A stretch of 64,000 bases of DNA from assembly GCA_021464415.1 (NCBI GenBank), contig CM038471.1:72022851-72086850 (forward strand), given 5' to 3'. The DNA comes from Lonicera japonica. Taxonomy: Eukaryota > Streptophyta > Magnoliopsida > Dipsacales > Caprifoliaceae. The notes beneath the pieces were generated by a model. The model was not told the origin of the DNA and searched no databases. It saw only the letters and a program-made list of their open reading frames with translations. The translations under genes and the position numbers were made by a program. Position 1 is the stretch's first letter, and each line of letters starts with the position of its first letter. This document shows positions 24,838 to 35,898 of this stretch, in pieces.

Positions 24838-26460
24838 ACGACTTGAGTCCATATATATTTAAGGAAATTAAACTGCTTAATAAAAACAATTAAGACACAA
24901 CATGCATGTAGACACATCGTATACTATAATAGTATTACGGAGGAAGTCTTCCGTAATAATGTTTCTCTCTCCTAATTAATGTTCAATTTAATACTATAAG
25001 TATTACAATTTACAAAGGAAGTATGACTATTAATTTCGTATTTAATTCATTATTTATCTAATTTGTATGTGTTCTTTATATTTCTGTAAGCATCCATTTA
25101 TCTCTTATCTCTCTTCATTAATTCTTCAAATATCCTCTTTTTTTAACAATTTTTTCTCTTAACATTAATTATTTTCTCTCCATTAAGAACCAATTACAAC
25201 TCTTTATATTATGTTATCTAATTATTTTCTCTCCTTATCTTTCCTCATTAATTCCTTAATTGTCTATATACATAATTTTCTTTGTATTTTCACAATTTCA
25301 TTAATGTCTCTTTCTCTTCTTCATGCATTTTATTTATAAAGTATGTAATTATTTATTGTATAATTAATCTCTTCTATAAATGTTCACTCCTTATCACTAT
25401 AAAAATGAATGCATGCATGGAGCCTAGAAGATTAATTTTAGAATTTTTATTGTTTTTTATTGTAAAATATTTTGTGTTTAGTTACACACGTTAAAGAATG
25501 AAAAAGGCAAGTTAGGCAATGTATAAAGATGTAAATAACTTTTGTACTTGATCTGTTTTATTCTTCTATTTAGTGGAATTTCACTTCAATTTTGTCTTTC
25601 TTCTCATATTGTTCTTTCAAATAATTAAAGCTTTTTCACAAGGTTTAATGATTTGGTCATTACTTCTATTTAGAGGATGCCTTCCCAAATTGGTTTAATT
25701 ACAAACCAAATGTATGTATTATAACTTACTTTTTATCAAATTGTTAAATAATAAAAGTATGAGTATTTGAACAATATTATTACTTTTTTCTTCAGTTGTC
25801 AAATAGATTATCAAGAATGGAATAAATAATAACTCTATATCTTTCTTAATTTTTATTTTCTTTGACTGCCTTTTTCTTAATCTTCATTGAAATGTAGGAA
25901 AAGAAGTCTACCTCAACTTGGTCATAGGTGGCATTAATTTGGAACCTTTGAGTTTTGTGAGGAGCATTTTTCCCGTGTATGTACTTTATGAATGAGGATT
26001 GTTGCATCAAATGATCAATATATTTATAAGAACTTTTTAGTCATCATTTGCTTAAAAAGATTGTATATTCTTTGTTTGTTGTTGATACTATATGTTATTA
26101 TGTTATGTATAATCTGGGAGCAACATATTGATAAAGTGTTTTTGGCAAATAAAATGTAATTATATTTGTCACAAAATTTACGTAAATAGTTGATGTATTA
26201 TTTCTGAAAAAGTTATATAAGTAAGAACCTAAGTACGTTGTCGTTTTGTAATTTTTTAATTAATAAACACTTCCAAATTTTCTTTAATATGATGTTAGAC
26301 CTCGAAATTTTATTTGTCTATTTTTCCATATACCAATGAGAACCTTTTTCTCACATGTACGTAGATCATTCATTATTGTTACATCTTTCATCGCATGATA
26401 AATATTGTAATCTTCCATGTTATGAATCATCAATATTGTATATGTGCAGCTTTATATATA
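21409..26460. other. Intergenic region between copy C and the giant element
   Basis: About 5 kb of AT-rich DNA. It holds a (GA)n run (24792-24833), a (TA)n run near 23357-23377 and scattered short open frames without recognisable domains. No RNA gene was seen. A short frame near 24394 opens with Met-Gly-Lys-Ser-Gly-Lys-Trp but ends after about 20 codons and was not accepted as a gene. Confidence 0.5.
24792..24833. repeat. (GA)n microsatellite
   Basis: About 42 bases of alternating AG. Confidence 0.9.
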
Positions 26461-26469
26461 TATATATAT

Positions 26470-26752
26470 GGGTAAGGTTTCAATGGTTACCGCTATTTTT
26501 ACCCATGGATGGTTATTCTAATATTAACCGTTGGATGAAAAATTAATGGTTGAGATCAAATGAGTAGTTGGCTAACATAATTAATGCACATTGAAGAAAT
26601 ACAAACCATTAAGTGCCAGGTTAAGTGGGTAACTTGTTGTTACCTGATGACATGGCATTTTTATTTTTATTTCCATTTAATTTTAAGGAATCTTAAATTA
26701 GAGATTCATTCCATGATTTGCTAATTCCAATCCGGGATATCCCTATTCTTTA
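26470..26752. repeat. Left terminal inverted repeat of the giant element
   Basis: It pairs with 52440-52655 in inverse orientation. The outer 25 bases are most alike (TTCAATGGTTACC is exact). Inner blocks ACATAATTAATG and GGTTAAG are also shared. The identity is diverged, roughly 65-75 percent by eye, so the element is not young or its ends evolve fast. Confidence 0.72.
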
Positions 26753-26986
26753 CCCTTGTAAAATATGATCTCAAATATTATTTGCCAAACACCACACATT
26801 GATTATTGAACCAAAGTAATTAATTATTTAATACTACACTAGTCACGAAGTTTGTATTATCACACCGTAGATCTGATATATAGTATCTCTTCTACTTACA
26901 ACTCTTGATAGCTAGTTTCACAAAGGACCACAAACTAAGTTATATTGGATTGGTTTATTCGATCCATTGAATAGTTTTTAAAGAAA

Positions 26987-28583
26987 ATGAGTTCTAGTGA
27001 TCAGGTTAAGGAGGTAGGTGAAAAAGAATGGAGAATACGCATGGAGAGAGAATTAAAAACAGTGAAGAACGAATTAAGTTTGATAAAAAGTTTGATGGTT
27101 GATAAAGAGTTTATCAAGAGAGAGAGAAACTCTTCTGATGATAACTGTTACGGGGATGATGACGAGTTTTCCTTTATGTCTCGAAAGAAACTCAAGTCAT
27201 CGAATGACGATAGTATTAAAATAATAACACATCAAGTTCGTAGAAGTATTTGTACGACGCCAGTGAATATTTGTTTGTTCAAAGATTTCAAACTTAAAAA
27301 TACGTTCAGGGCAAAGGAAAGAGAATTGTTGGAGTACATATTCTCGAAATCTGTAAAGCAAGAGTGAGTTATATTAACTCTTCATATAATATATTGTTTG
27401 AATTACACTAATTTATTTTTCTTGTTTGTATCAGCCAATTGATCGTGGCGAGTGGTGATCATAGCCTTTTGCGTTCTGATTTTCGATATCTCGGTCCCAA
27501 TGAGGAAATAGAATCTGAGGTTTTTCTTCTTCTTATTGTTATATTTTTTATTTTTAAAGTAAAATAAGACAAGTACTGTTTCATTCACGTAGTGGTCGTA
27601 TTGACTTTTTTTATTTATGAAATAGATTATTACTATGGTTTCCAAAATATTGACCGAAGATGAGAGATCCAGAACTAGCCAAAAGGCAAGAAAGTGGTAT
27701 CTTCCTGCGAGATTAATAGTGAGTATGCCGTTGATTGAATCACTTACTTAAAAAACTTAGTTATTGTTATTAATTTATACTTTTTGCAGAAGGATCATCT
27801 GCCACATCGTGATCTAACACTACACAAAGTTTGGGGAACAATGAATTACTATAAGACGTTTATGGGATGCATGGACAAGTGCGAGGAGGCAAGTATATAT
27901 TATCTCTTTCGTAATTCGTTTTACGTTCTATATCTAACTAATTGGTAATGTGTTTTACATTAGGTATTCATTCCAATTTTAATTTCAAGACACTACATTC
28001 TTGCACGAGTGTTGTTGAAGACAAAAGTTGTTGAAGTTTGGGACTCTCTATCGGATGCGACACAACCTATTCTTTATTCTGCAAGAATTAAGGATATTGT
28101 AAGTTTAAAATTACGGGATCTCTATTCCACATTGATTGTTTTTCAAAGGTTCATAAAATGTCATTTTTTTTCCTGTAATGTTCCTAATATATTCCAGCTA
28201 CGTAATTTGGACTTGGGACTTGAGAGAGAGATTAGAAAGAAGCCTGGAAATTTCAGTTTTTCTAGTTTTCGCATTGTTCGTGCATCATTCGTTCCGAGGC
28301 AACCTAACGGGTTTGATTGCGGCATGTTTGTTATTTTGTTTATGCAATCTGGATGTAAAGTCGATTCTCGATCCTTTGTGGTAAGATATTTCTATTTGTT
28401 TAGCGTTACTAATTAATTCAATCGTTGTTTCCTTTATTTAATTGTTTTGTAATTATTTTGTAGTTCGACTCAAATGAAGATCGGTGTAGACTAGCATGTT
28501 GGTTGGCGAATTCTAACTACAACAAGCACAGAGATATATTGATGAACGATGTTCGAGAATTTTATTTGAAAATGAACATGTAA
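26987..28583 (+). CDS. Ulp1/C48-family cysteine protease, 363 aa, seven exons
   Basis: Exons 26987-27363, 27435-27519, 27626-27718, 27790-27888, 27964-28098, 28198-28380 and 28464-28583 join to one open frame. Catalytic residues of the SUMO-protease fold are readable: His in SRHYILA and Asp in VWDSL (exon 5), the oxyanion Gln in PRQPNGFDCGMF and Cys in the same block (exon 6). The N-terminal 125 residues are charged and probably coiled. Intron 4 starts with GC inside the context AG|GCAAGT, the standard minor GC-AG type. Ulp1 domains are found in some plant MULEs, where they may strip SUMO from host silencing factors. That function is inferred. All catalytic residues are present, so it could be active. 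Confidence 0.9.
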
Positions 28584-29086
28584 ACTGTTTTGAATTTTTT
28601 TGTAAGAAAAAATGAAAAGTTATTATTATGATGCACGGTGCTCAATTTGCATGCCAATGGATTTGATTAATGAAGAGTTATTATTATTTTTTACAATGAT
28701 GATGCACGGTAATCAATATGCATGCCAATAGTTATGATTAAATATTTGTATTCCTCCTCTCTCTAAACACGGTTGGAGAGTAAATTTGGTGTGTATGCTT
28801 CAAGTACTTTAATTAAGTTTCTCTGTCCATACAATCTCAGTTGGAAGTCCAAATGTTAACATGTATTGGAAAAAAGGAAAAAATATAATATGTTTAATTT
28901 GTCATTGAACTCGGGAAGAAATATTAAAATATTAATTAGTAGTAATATTCATTACAAAGCAAAAACAAAAGCACTACGATAACATTAGAAAGCAAAAAGA
29001 AAACTACTACGTTAACATCAGAAAGCAAAAACAACACTACTACGTTAACATTAAGGAAACCAACCCAATTCGTAATAAAAAAAAGT
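28584..29086. other. Spacer between Ulp1 gene and small gene, no gene seen
   Basis: It contains a direct repeat of TTATTATTATGATGCACGGT-like sequence (28620-28645 and 28678-28712) and three copies of an AAGCAAAAACA-ACTAC-TTAACATTA motif near 28957-29055. There is no coding content. Confidence 0.6.
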
Positions 29087-29359
29087 TCAAATTCTCCTCC
29101 TCTTCTCATTATTCTCTCTCTCCGCCGCTTCTTCCATCTCGAGGTTTGCCTTCCTCAGTTCCTCCAGTATCTCTTTCATCCTCCTATAGGCCTCTTCAAA
29201 TTTTTTTGATTCAGCCTCCCACTCTTTTGTCAATCGTTCAGCATAAATCAAATTGTCGATGCACATCTTAGTGAAGTTTAACGATGATATTGGAGGGCTC
29301 GACGTCGATGGAGATTCTGGTGGGCTCGACGTCGATGGAGATTTTGGAGGAGTTGACAT
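29087..29359 (-). CDS. Small coiled-coil protein, 90 aa (paralogue of 35899-36180)
   Basis: Single-exon frame. The start is placed at 29359 (MSTPPKSPSTSSPPE), not at the ATG at 29431, because a TATATAAA box lies at about 29433-29440 and the sister gene starts with the same MST-P--P pattern. The N-terminus has two copies of a PPxSPSTSS repeat, and the rest is a charged helix (EWEAESKKFEEAYRRMKEI). The sister gene has DEWASENKKLRELTEKE at the equivalent place. The upstream regions of both also match (GTGAATGGxAGTC then TATATACTAG). No catalytic motif is seen and the function is unknown. Confidence 0.65.
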   Translation of the reverse strand: MSTPPKSPSTSSPPESPSTSSPPISSLNFTKMCIDNLIYAERLTKEWEAESKKFEEAYRRMKEILEELRKANLEMEEAAERENNEKRRRI

Positions 29360-29519
29360 GTTGAAACAGAAAATTGAAAGTTGATAAGATATTTGATGGT
29401 TGGTTTGATTTGATTTGTGAATGGCAGTCATGTTTATATACTAGTCTCTTGGAATATGAAGGGTTGTCAGTTTGGAAACCCCAACAGGTGCGTGCATTCC
29501 AACAGTTATTATTACGTGT

Positions 29520-29940
29520 GCACCTACAATAAAAGAGATGGACGGTTCAATAATCAATAGTTATCTCACCGAATGATGCGTGATCCTTCGGCACAATATT
29601 GCTTTAATATATTTACATTTGCAAAAACAACAGTAATAGTTCAGAAATACATTGAACTTAATGGAGCATTCGAACTGACATTAAACATTGGAACTTATGA
29701 TTACACTTTGGGTTTAATGGACTTTTTAACTAATGTAGTTTTTTTATAAAATGTTTGCGGTTCCTGCGCGTGGCTCCTTCGACAAACCCATATATATCTC
29801 ACCGAATAATGCGTGTTCCTTCGGCACAATATTGATTGTATATTTACATTTGCAAAGACAACGGTAACCCTAATACGATTAACTTAATGAAGAATTTGAA
29901 CTGACATTAAATATTAATATGAATTTCAGATTTTACAATA
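29520..29940 (-). repeat. Inverted copies of the CCGAAGGATC repeat unit
   Basis: About two units related, in opposite orientation, to the array at 33587-34300. Shared blocks are CACCGAATGATGCGTGATCC followed by TTCGGCAC, TTTACATTTGCAAA-ACAAC, and GATTACACTTTGGGTTTAAT. Together the two arrays bracket the transposase gene and its divergent neighbour. Confidence 0.75.
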
Positions 29941-30000
29941 TATCTAAAAATAATGCTTAGTCAAAACAAGCTTAGAACTACCATAGGATTGAGGTAATAA

Positions 30001-30456
30001 TCAGACATCGTCCGAAGGCTTCAATAACTCTCTGAGCTTTTTCTCCAGGCTTTCGGTTGCAACGTTGATAATCATAATGTTGGACACGCTAGCATTGAGA
30101 AGGGCTTTCCTTTTGGCATATCTCTCCAAATTTTGTAGCAGCTTGTGCAGCAGTTGGGTCAACTCCGCATTCTGGTAATCCGTCAGTACTTGTCCATCTT
30201 GGTTATGATTTAACTCTTTAGGACAAGAGACATCAGGCTTCATCTTTTTCGTGGGGGATTGAACCTCATCCTCTTGGCGAGTGTTGACCTTCGTCAGGGT
30301 AGATTGTACCTCATCTTGATGGAGATTCTTAATCTTTTTCAGGGGGGATTGAACCTGTTCCTCCTCTTCGTACTGAATATACCATTCTTCTGCCTCGTTA
30401 AAATCATTTGTGATCTTTGGTAGCTCTTCAGAATCAGACAGTATAATCAAGGACAT
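30001..30456 (-). CDS. Acidic repeat protein, 151 aa (paralogue of 44688-45110)
   Basis: Single exon. It opens with MSLIILSDSEE and ends with LKPSDDV. The middle repeats a module of the form EDEVQSPxKKxK about three times (residues 31-78). The C-terminal third is a helical block (LTQLLHKLLQNLERYAKRKA, then SLEKKLRELL). The copy at 44688-45110 keeps the same ends, repeats and helix. The LSDSEE start resembles an acidic SUMO-interaction-like motif (hydrophobic LIIL followed by acidic residues), which is suggestive beside a Ulp1 gene but unproven. It is divergent from the transposase gene. Confidence 0.7.
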   Translation of the reverse strand: MSLIILSDSEELPKITNDFNEAEEWYIQYEEEEQVQSPLKKIKNLHQDEVQSTLTKVNTRQEDEVQSPTKKMKPDVSCPKELNHNQDGQVLTDYQNAELTQLLHKLLQNLERYAKRKALLNASVSNIMIINVATESLEKKLRELLKPSDDV

Positions 30457-30849
30457 GTTGAGTATTAAGAGAAGTATTACTGAAAATGCAGTGATGCTTT
30501 GGTTACGTTGTACGCGTGCATATATTTATTTATTTATATTAAAACGTGCACAATACTAATAGCAAAAAAAAAATAAAAAATTTGTCATTTACTGCGCATG
30601 CCTTCTGAAAATCATGAAACTTGGCTACGCACAATTCGTTATCTATTTTTAGTTTTCCAATGGCCATTGATTGTTAGGCAAGTAATTTGCTGTTTTCCAA
30701 TGCTCATTTATTTAAAATTTAAAAACTTAAAAATTAGGAGGGAAAGTGGGCATTACAAAACTTAAAACCTAAACAAGTACTCCACCATTCAGTCATCAGT
30801 AATCATATTGCTTTATAAGAAAGTAATATTGCATCATCATAATTTGTGA
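30457..30849. promoter_or_regulatory. Divergent promoter region between acidic gene and transposase
   Basis: 393 bp between opposite start codons. It contains GCATATATTTATTTATTT near 30518 (minus-strand TATA candidate) and the block TGCGCATGCCTTCTG near 30594. That block recurs as TGCGCATGCCTTGTG upstream of the sister acidic gene near 45254. Confidence 0.5.
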
Positions 30850-33417
30850 ATGGAACATTCAGTTAGTTCTGCATCTACATTCAATCTTCTAAACCAAAAT
30901 GAGGGAGCCATTAACTTATGTGAAGATGATGATGATTTTCTAAGCAACAGCAGAGTGTTGACGCATATTGCTGAAACCGAAAAGGCAAAAGAACAGATTT
31001 CAGAAGATAAATCTTCTAACATGGAAGCTGAAGGTGAAAATGAAGATGGTGAAGATCAACCTCAAAAAGATAAGCAACAGTTATTAGAATGGACAGATCC
31101 AGATGTTACGGTGTGGGAAGAATTAATGACGTATTTGTGCATTGATAAAGCACCGGAAGACATACAAGATGATGACTTAGTCGATAAAGAGTTCGTTACA
31201 ATGGAACAAGCTGAAACATTCTACCATATGTACTCAAAAATAATGGGGTTTAGCATTCGTAAGAAAATTAAAAGGAGAAACTCAGTAGGTGAGTGTATAA
31301 TTAGAAGTTGGGTGTGTTCAAATGAAGGATATAGAGAGAATAAATATCAATATCTTGAACGTAGGACTAGGGAGCCAAGAAATATAACTAGGACAGGTTG
31401 CAGGGCTTCATTTAGAATAAACAGAAATAAAGAAGATGGCACATGGTTTGTTAAATGTCTTAGGACACATCACAACCATTCCTTAGCCTTATCCCACCAA
31501 AAACCATTTCTTAGATCCAGCCGAAAATTAAATGAAGCAGATAGGGAACAAGCAATGTTGATGAAAAGGTCTGGAATAAGGACTTGCCACATTTGGCAAT
31601 ATATGGTAGAACAACACGGAGGTTGGCAGAAGGTAGGGTGTATCAAACCTGACTTGTATAGGGGGTGAGGCAAAAATATGGTGCTTGGAGTGATTGTGAT
31701 ACATCTACGGCAATGGGTTATTTAGAATCAAAAAAGGGACCAGATCCTGAATTCTTCTACAAGCATGCCACTGACGAGGAAGGGAGGTTGACAAATTTGT
31801 TTTGGGCGGATGGAGCGTGTAAAGTCGACTATCAGTTATTTGGTGACTGTTTATCTTTCGATTCCACATATAAAACTAACAGGTACGAGTTCCAAGCTCA
31901 TGCCAAATTATTTACATTCATAATAAAATCCACACGTTTTTCTTAATTTGTAATTTTTTTGTAGGTATGGAAAACCATTGGTAGTTCTATTGGGGTCAAA
32001 CAATCACGATAGAACCTGTGTATTTGGTTTTGCTTTACTACAAAACGAGTTGGCTGAAACGTATACATGGATACTAGAGACATTTTTAGAATGTATGGAT
32101 GGAAAGCAACCTGATACAGTTTTAACTGATGGTTGTCGATCCATGAACAAGGCACTAGAAGAGACCATGCCAGGTGTTGTGCATCGTATATGCTCATGGC
32201 ACATAATAAAAAACTCGATACAACATATACATAAAGCTGGATTCTGCGAAGATTTCAAGAGATTAATATTCAGGTAAATAATTGTTACTCCGAACGATCA
32301 ATATATTTACACTTTTTTTTTTTCATTCTGTCTTCTCAACAGGTACTACTCAGATAATCAGTGGGAAGAAGAGTGGAACAAAATGAAGGCCAAACACGAA
32401 TTACTTGAGAATGATTGGTTGGAGGCACAGTACATGACTAGGCATATGTGGGCAGATTCTTTTCTTCGTGGTCATTATTTTGGTGGGAGTAGAGCAACCG
32501 GCAGGTGTGAGTCTATGAATGCTTTTCTCAAAAAGGATTTAGAAGAGGATATACCATTGTGGATGTTTCTTAGACATTGCGACAATGGTTTAGCTGCTTT
32601 ACGTTACCATGATATGAGAGAAGACTTTAGAACAAACATGACAGAAGCTGTCCTTGATCGGACCAACATGGAGTTGCTTGAGGAACAGGCCTGTTCAATT
32701 TTCACTAGAGAGATATTTCATCGGGTGAGGGCTCAGATTCTACGTGCTGATAAATACATTGTTTTAGAACGGACAGAATTACCTAACTACGATGTTTGCG
32801 TAGTGACAAAGTACATGCGCAATGATTCAAAGCGTAAGGTTCTTTACTCTCATGATGGGGATGACGTCAGATGTGAGTGCTATTGGTATGAAACTAAAGG
32901 AATACCATGTAGACATATTTTTTCAGTCATGAAGCATTTGAACAAGGCTGACTTCCCAGAATATTTAGTAAAGAGGAGGTGGTTAAGGGATGCAAAAATC
33001 ATTGATCCGTCATCAGTAGGTTCGGAGAGAAAATGCCCTCATCCGGATGTCGTAGAGAACACCAGGTATGGTGGCATTAGCACGCAGAGTAATTTGGTCG
33101 CATTCTACGCTACCAAATCAAGCAAAGCATTCAATATGGCAATGAAGGCTATGACTGGGTTAGTAGTTGAGTTGCAAAAAATGGCGAAAGAAAAAGGAGA
33201 TGATCCTATATCAAGGGACCAAAACTCTGCCACATTGGGTATTAAAGACCCAGCAATTGTTCCAACCAAAGGCAGACCTACTCAATCATCTCAACGTGGA
33301 AAAAGGAAAAGTACAACGACTATTAAGCCAAGATATTGCAAGAGATGTCATGGAACAGGCCACGATTCAAGAAATTGCCCAACCAATGGAGGAGGGACGA
33401 AGTCAAACAAAAATTAA
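30850..33417 (+). pseudogene. MULE transposase (FAR1-MULE-SWIM-zinc knuckle), one frameshift
   Basis: Three exons (30850-31883, 31966-32273, 32343-33417) span a FAR1/FHY3-like transposase of about 805 residues. In order: acidic N-terminus; FAR1 DNA-binding domain (residues about 120-212, ending THHNHSL); MULE DDE core with Asp in FDSTYKTN (codon at 31861), Asp in LTDGCRS (32128), CxxH in RICSWHI, and Glu in GRCESMN (32509); SWIM zinc finger CEC...CRH (32872-32916); C-terminal zinc knuckle CKRCHGTGHDSRNC (33337-33378). After LYR the frame breaks at a G run (31660-31664) that is one G short: the summed exon length is 2417, one less than a multiple of three. All other motifs are intact, so this is either a single inactivating deletion or a homopolymer error. 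Confidence 0.88.
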
Positions 33418-33586
33418 TAATATTTTTTTTTCGTCTTAATTTAGCGCCTTCTTTTTTTCGTAGACATGTTAATGCATCTATGTATATTACATTTTGAGAA
33501 AGCATTATTTTGTTTATATATCTACATTACATTTTTATTGCACAATATTACTTCGTCATTTCTTCATTTTTTTTCAAATTAAAATT

Positions 33587-34300
33587 AAACCCATAGTGTA
33601 ATCTTAAGTTCCAATGCTAAAGTCCCAGTTATTTATGAACTATTATTATTTAGGGTAACCGTTGTTTTTGCAAATGTATATAAAAAAGACTCTAATTGCC
33701 GAAGGATCATCCATCCTTCGATGGGATAACTAATTGTTTGCCGAAGGATCCACCCGCAGGAACAAGAGACATTTTATAAAATATTTACATTAGTTAAAAA
33801 AGCCATAAAACCCGTAGTGTAATCTTTTAAGTTCGAATGCTTAAAGTCAGTTCGAATCTCCATTAAGTTCCAGTCATTTCTTAACTATTATTTAATAGGT
33901 TACCGTTGTTTTTGCAAATGTATATAAAAAAGACTTTACTTGCCGAAGGAGCACCCATCATTCGGTGGGATAACTATGGGTTTGCCAAAGGACCCACCCG
34001 CAGGAACAACAGACATTAATAAAATAGTTACTTTAGTTAAAAAAGCCATTAAACCCGTAGTGTAATCTTTTAAGTTCGAATGCTTAAAGTCAGTTCGAAT
34101 CTCCATTAAGTTCCAGTCATTTCTTAACTATTATTTAATAGGTTACCGTTGTTTTTGCAAATGTATATAAAAAAGACTCTACTTGCCGAAGGAGCACCCA
34201 TCATTCGGTGGGATAACTATGGGTTTGCCGAAGGATCAACCCTAAGGAAAATATATGTTTTATAAAATATTTACATTCGTTAAAAATGCCATTAAACCCA
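33587..34300 (+). repeat. Tandem array, three units of about 221-243 bp
   Basis: Unit starts (AAACCCxTAGTGTAATC) lie at 33587, 33808, 34051 and a partial one at about 34294. Each unit has GTTGTTTTTGCAAATGTATA followed by TAAAAAAGAC, which resembles a TATA box, then TTGCCGAAGGA, a CATTCGGTGGGATAACTA block and a second GCCGAAGGATC. Related inverted units lie at 29520-29940. Possible transposon-protein binding array or repeated promoter; no coding content. Confidence 0.85.
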
Positions 34301-34467
34301 TAGTGTACTCTTCAGTTCTAAAAAATGCCATTAAACCCATAGTTAAAAATGCCATTAAGCCATTACACCCAAAAAACTTCACAACCCTACCAAAAAAAAA
34401 AAAAAAAGACTTCCCTCTTATGAAGCATTCATCAACACCTATTCCTCGTTCTTCCAACCCCTTGCCA

Positions 34468-34917
34468 TCAGAGAAGATCATCGAGACGGCCCTTCAGATC
34501 CCTGTGGAATCTTATTTTCTTCTTTGTCCCTGCTGCATGGGATGATAAAGTTCTTAACCCGTTGAGGCGCTTGCGGTTGCCAGTTGCGTAGCAAACTGGG
34601 CAGTGCACCATGCCCTTTTGATGGTCATCAACTGTCTCCATAAAGATAGTAATCATTGCCTTTATCCGTCGCTTCTCATCGCTTTCTTCATCGCTTGCTT
34701 CATCGGTGTCTCCGTCCGGTTCCTCTATAGCCGTTGGATCATACGGCTCTGCTAGGTTCTCGGGCCAATCATTAAGAATATCTTTTGCTGCAGTTTGTGG
34801 TGGGGGAGGGGATTTGTAGTAAGTTGGAGGATTTTGGACGTCAGCCTTCATTTTTGGATGATCTCCTGAGAAAGCATCTGTTTGATCAAACTTGGCTTTT
34901 TTGATTGGTGAAGCCAT
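34468..34917 (-). CDS. Small protein with XS-type zinc finger, 149 aa
   Basis: Single exon beginning MASPIKKAKFDQ. An acidic middle (EEPDGDTDEASDEESDEKRR, residues 65-84) precedes a C-terminal block HCPVCYATGNRKRL...LSSHAAGT...FHRDLKGRL (residues 105-145). The spacing of CxxC, His 127 and His 138, with the HAxGT phrase, resembles the XS zinc finger found next to the XS domain in SGS3-like RNA-silencing proteins. No XS domain follows. Assignment is from pattern alone. Its upstream region shares an inverted module with the GRF gene at 50218. Confidence 0.65.
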   Translation of the reverse strand: MASPIKKAKFDQTDAFSGDHPKMKADVQNPPTYYKSPPPPQTAAKDILNDWPENLAEPYDPTAIEEPDGDTDEASDEESDEKRRIKAMITIFMETVDDHQKGMVHCPVCYATGNRKRLNGLRTLSSHAAGTKKKIRFHRDLKGRLDDLL

Positions 34918-35898
34918 TGGAAACAGGTTTTTCGTATCAGAGGTATATGTGTTGCAAATAATTTTATTGCTTGTAGAATCTATTTAAATACAATAGGAAA
35001 GACTAGTAATTTAATGATGTACGTAATGTGGAAGGCTATACTTTAATGCGCAGGGATTTATATTGGGACTTTAAAGTCCCCATCAACCGTTCCCGATGAT
35101 TTTTATGGGTTTTCGAACCGTTTCCATTGTGTGGCTAATCGAAAGCAACGATTTAAGTTAGTAATATCTGATTGGGCATGTAAACCTATTGCATACTGCA
35201 ACTAATTAATACTGTTGGAACTCACAAGTTTACATTTATTACTATTTTAAAATTAGGGTAATTTTATTTCTATCCACCAATTAATAATCCTTCAAATATA
35301 TTTATTTTAAAAGATAGTTTCCTAACTAGAATATACTTCCTTTAAATATATTTACTTTTAAAAGTAGTTTCCTAATTAGAATATATTTTCCTTAATTTGT
35401 TAAAATTGTATTGATACAAGTACTTTACATTCATTATTTATCAAAAACATACAATATTACAAAACTGGGCGGAATTAATTTATAGCATTACATCTAGTGG
35501 ATTTTTTAAAATGAAATCATTAATAAATAATATTTATAAAATTGAATCAATAATATATTTTTTTTCAGTTTATCCACAATCGTGGATTAATTTAATAGGC
35601 TACGTGGATTAACTTAATAACGCGGATTAACTTCGAGATATGGTGGACAGAAATAAAATCACCCTAAAATTATTGTGTAAAACGATGTTCAGTGGGTTGA
35701 AAAGCATTTCCTATAAGTTCATGGTTGGGAAACATTTGTTTTTTGTTTTTTAAAACAATTTCGGACAAAATGGCTGCAGGCTACTGAATTAGATGTTCAC
35801 CCTCCTTAACCAGAGATTCTCGAAACTACTGATAATTTTCATTAATAATTAAAAAACAAGTAATACATAGCGGACCATTAAAAAAAAGAAAAAAACAT
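34918..35898. other. Spacer with upstream module and AT-rich filler
   Basis: Upstream of the XS-type gene, the segment 35140-35235 is inverted-homologous to 49920-50020 (blocks GATTGGGCATGTAAA, GCAACTAATTAATA, GTTGGAACTCACAAGTTTAC). The rest is AT-rich with a repeated AATATATTT-ACTTTTAAAA-TAGTTTCCTAA-TAGAATATA phrase (35292-35340 and 35343-35390). No gene seen. Confidence 0.6.
35140..35235 (-). promoter_or_regulatory. Shared upstream module, copy 1
   Basis: About 95 bp lying some 220-320 bp upstream of the XS-type gene start. In gene orientation it reads GTAAACTTGTGAGTTCCAAC, TTAATTAGTTGCAG, TTTACATGCCCAATCAGA. The same order occurs about 200-290 bp upstream of the GRF gene at 50218. Unrelated proteins sharing this module suggests common regulation. 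Confidence 0.7.

Noticed and set aside
33587..34300. CRISPR-like array of repeats
   Set aside because: Units are 221-243 bp with no short repeat/spacer pattern, and the genome is eukaryotic.
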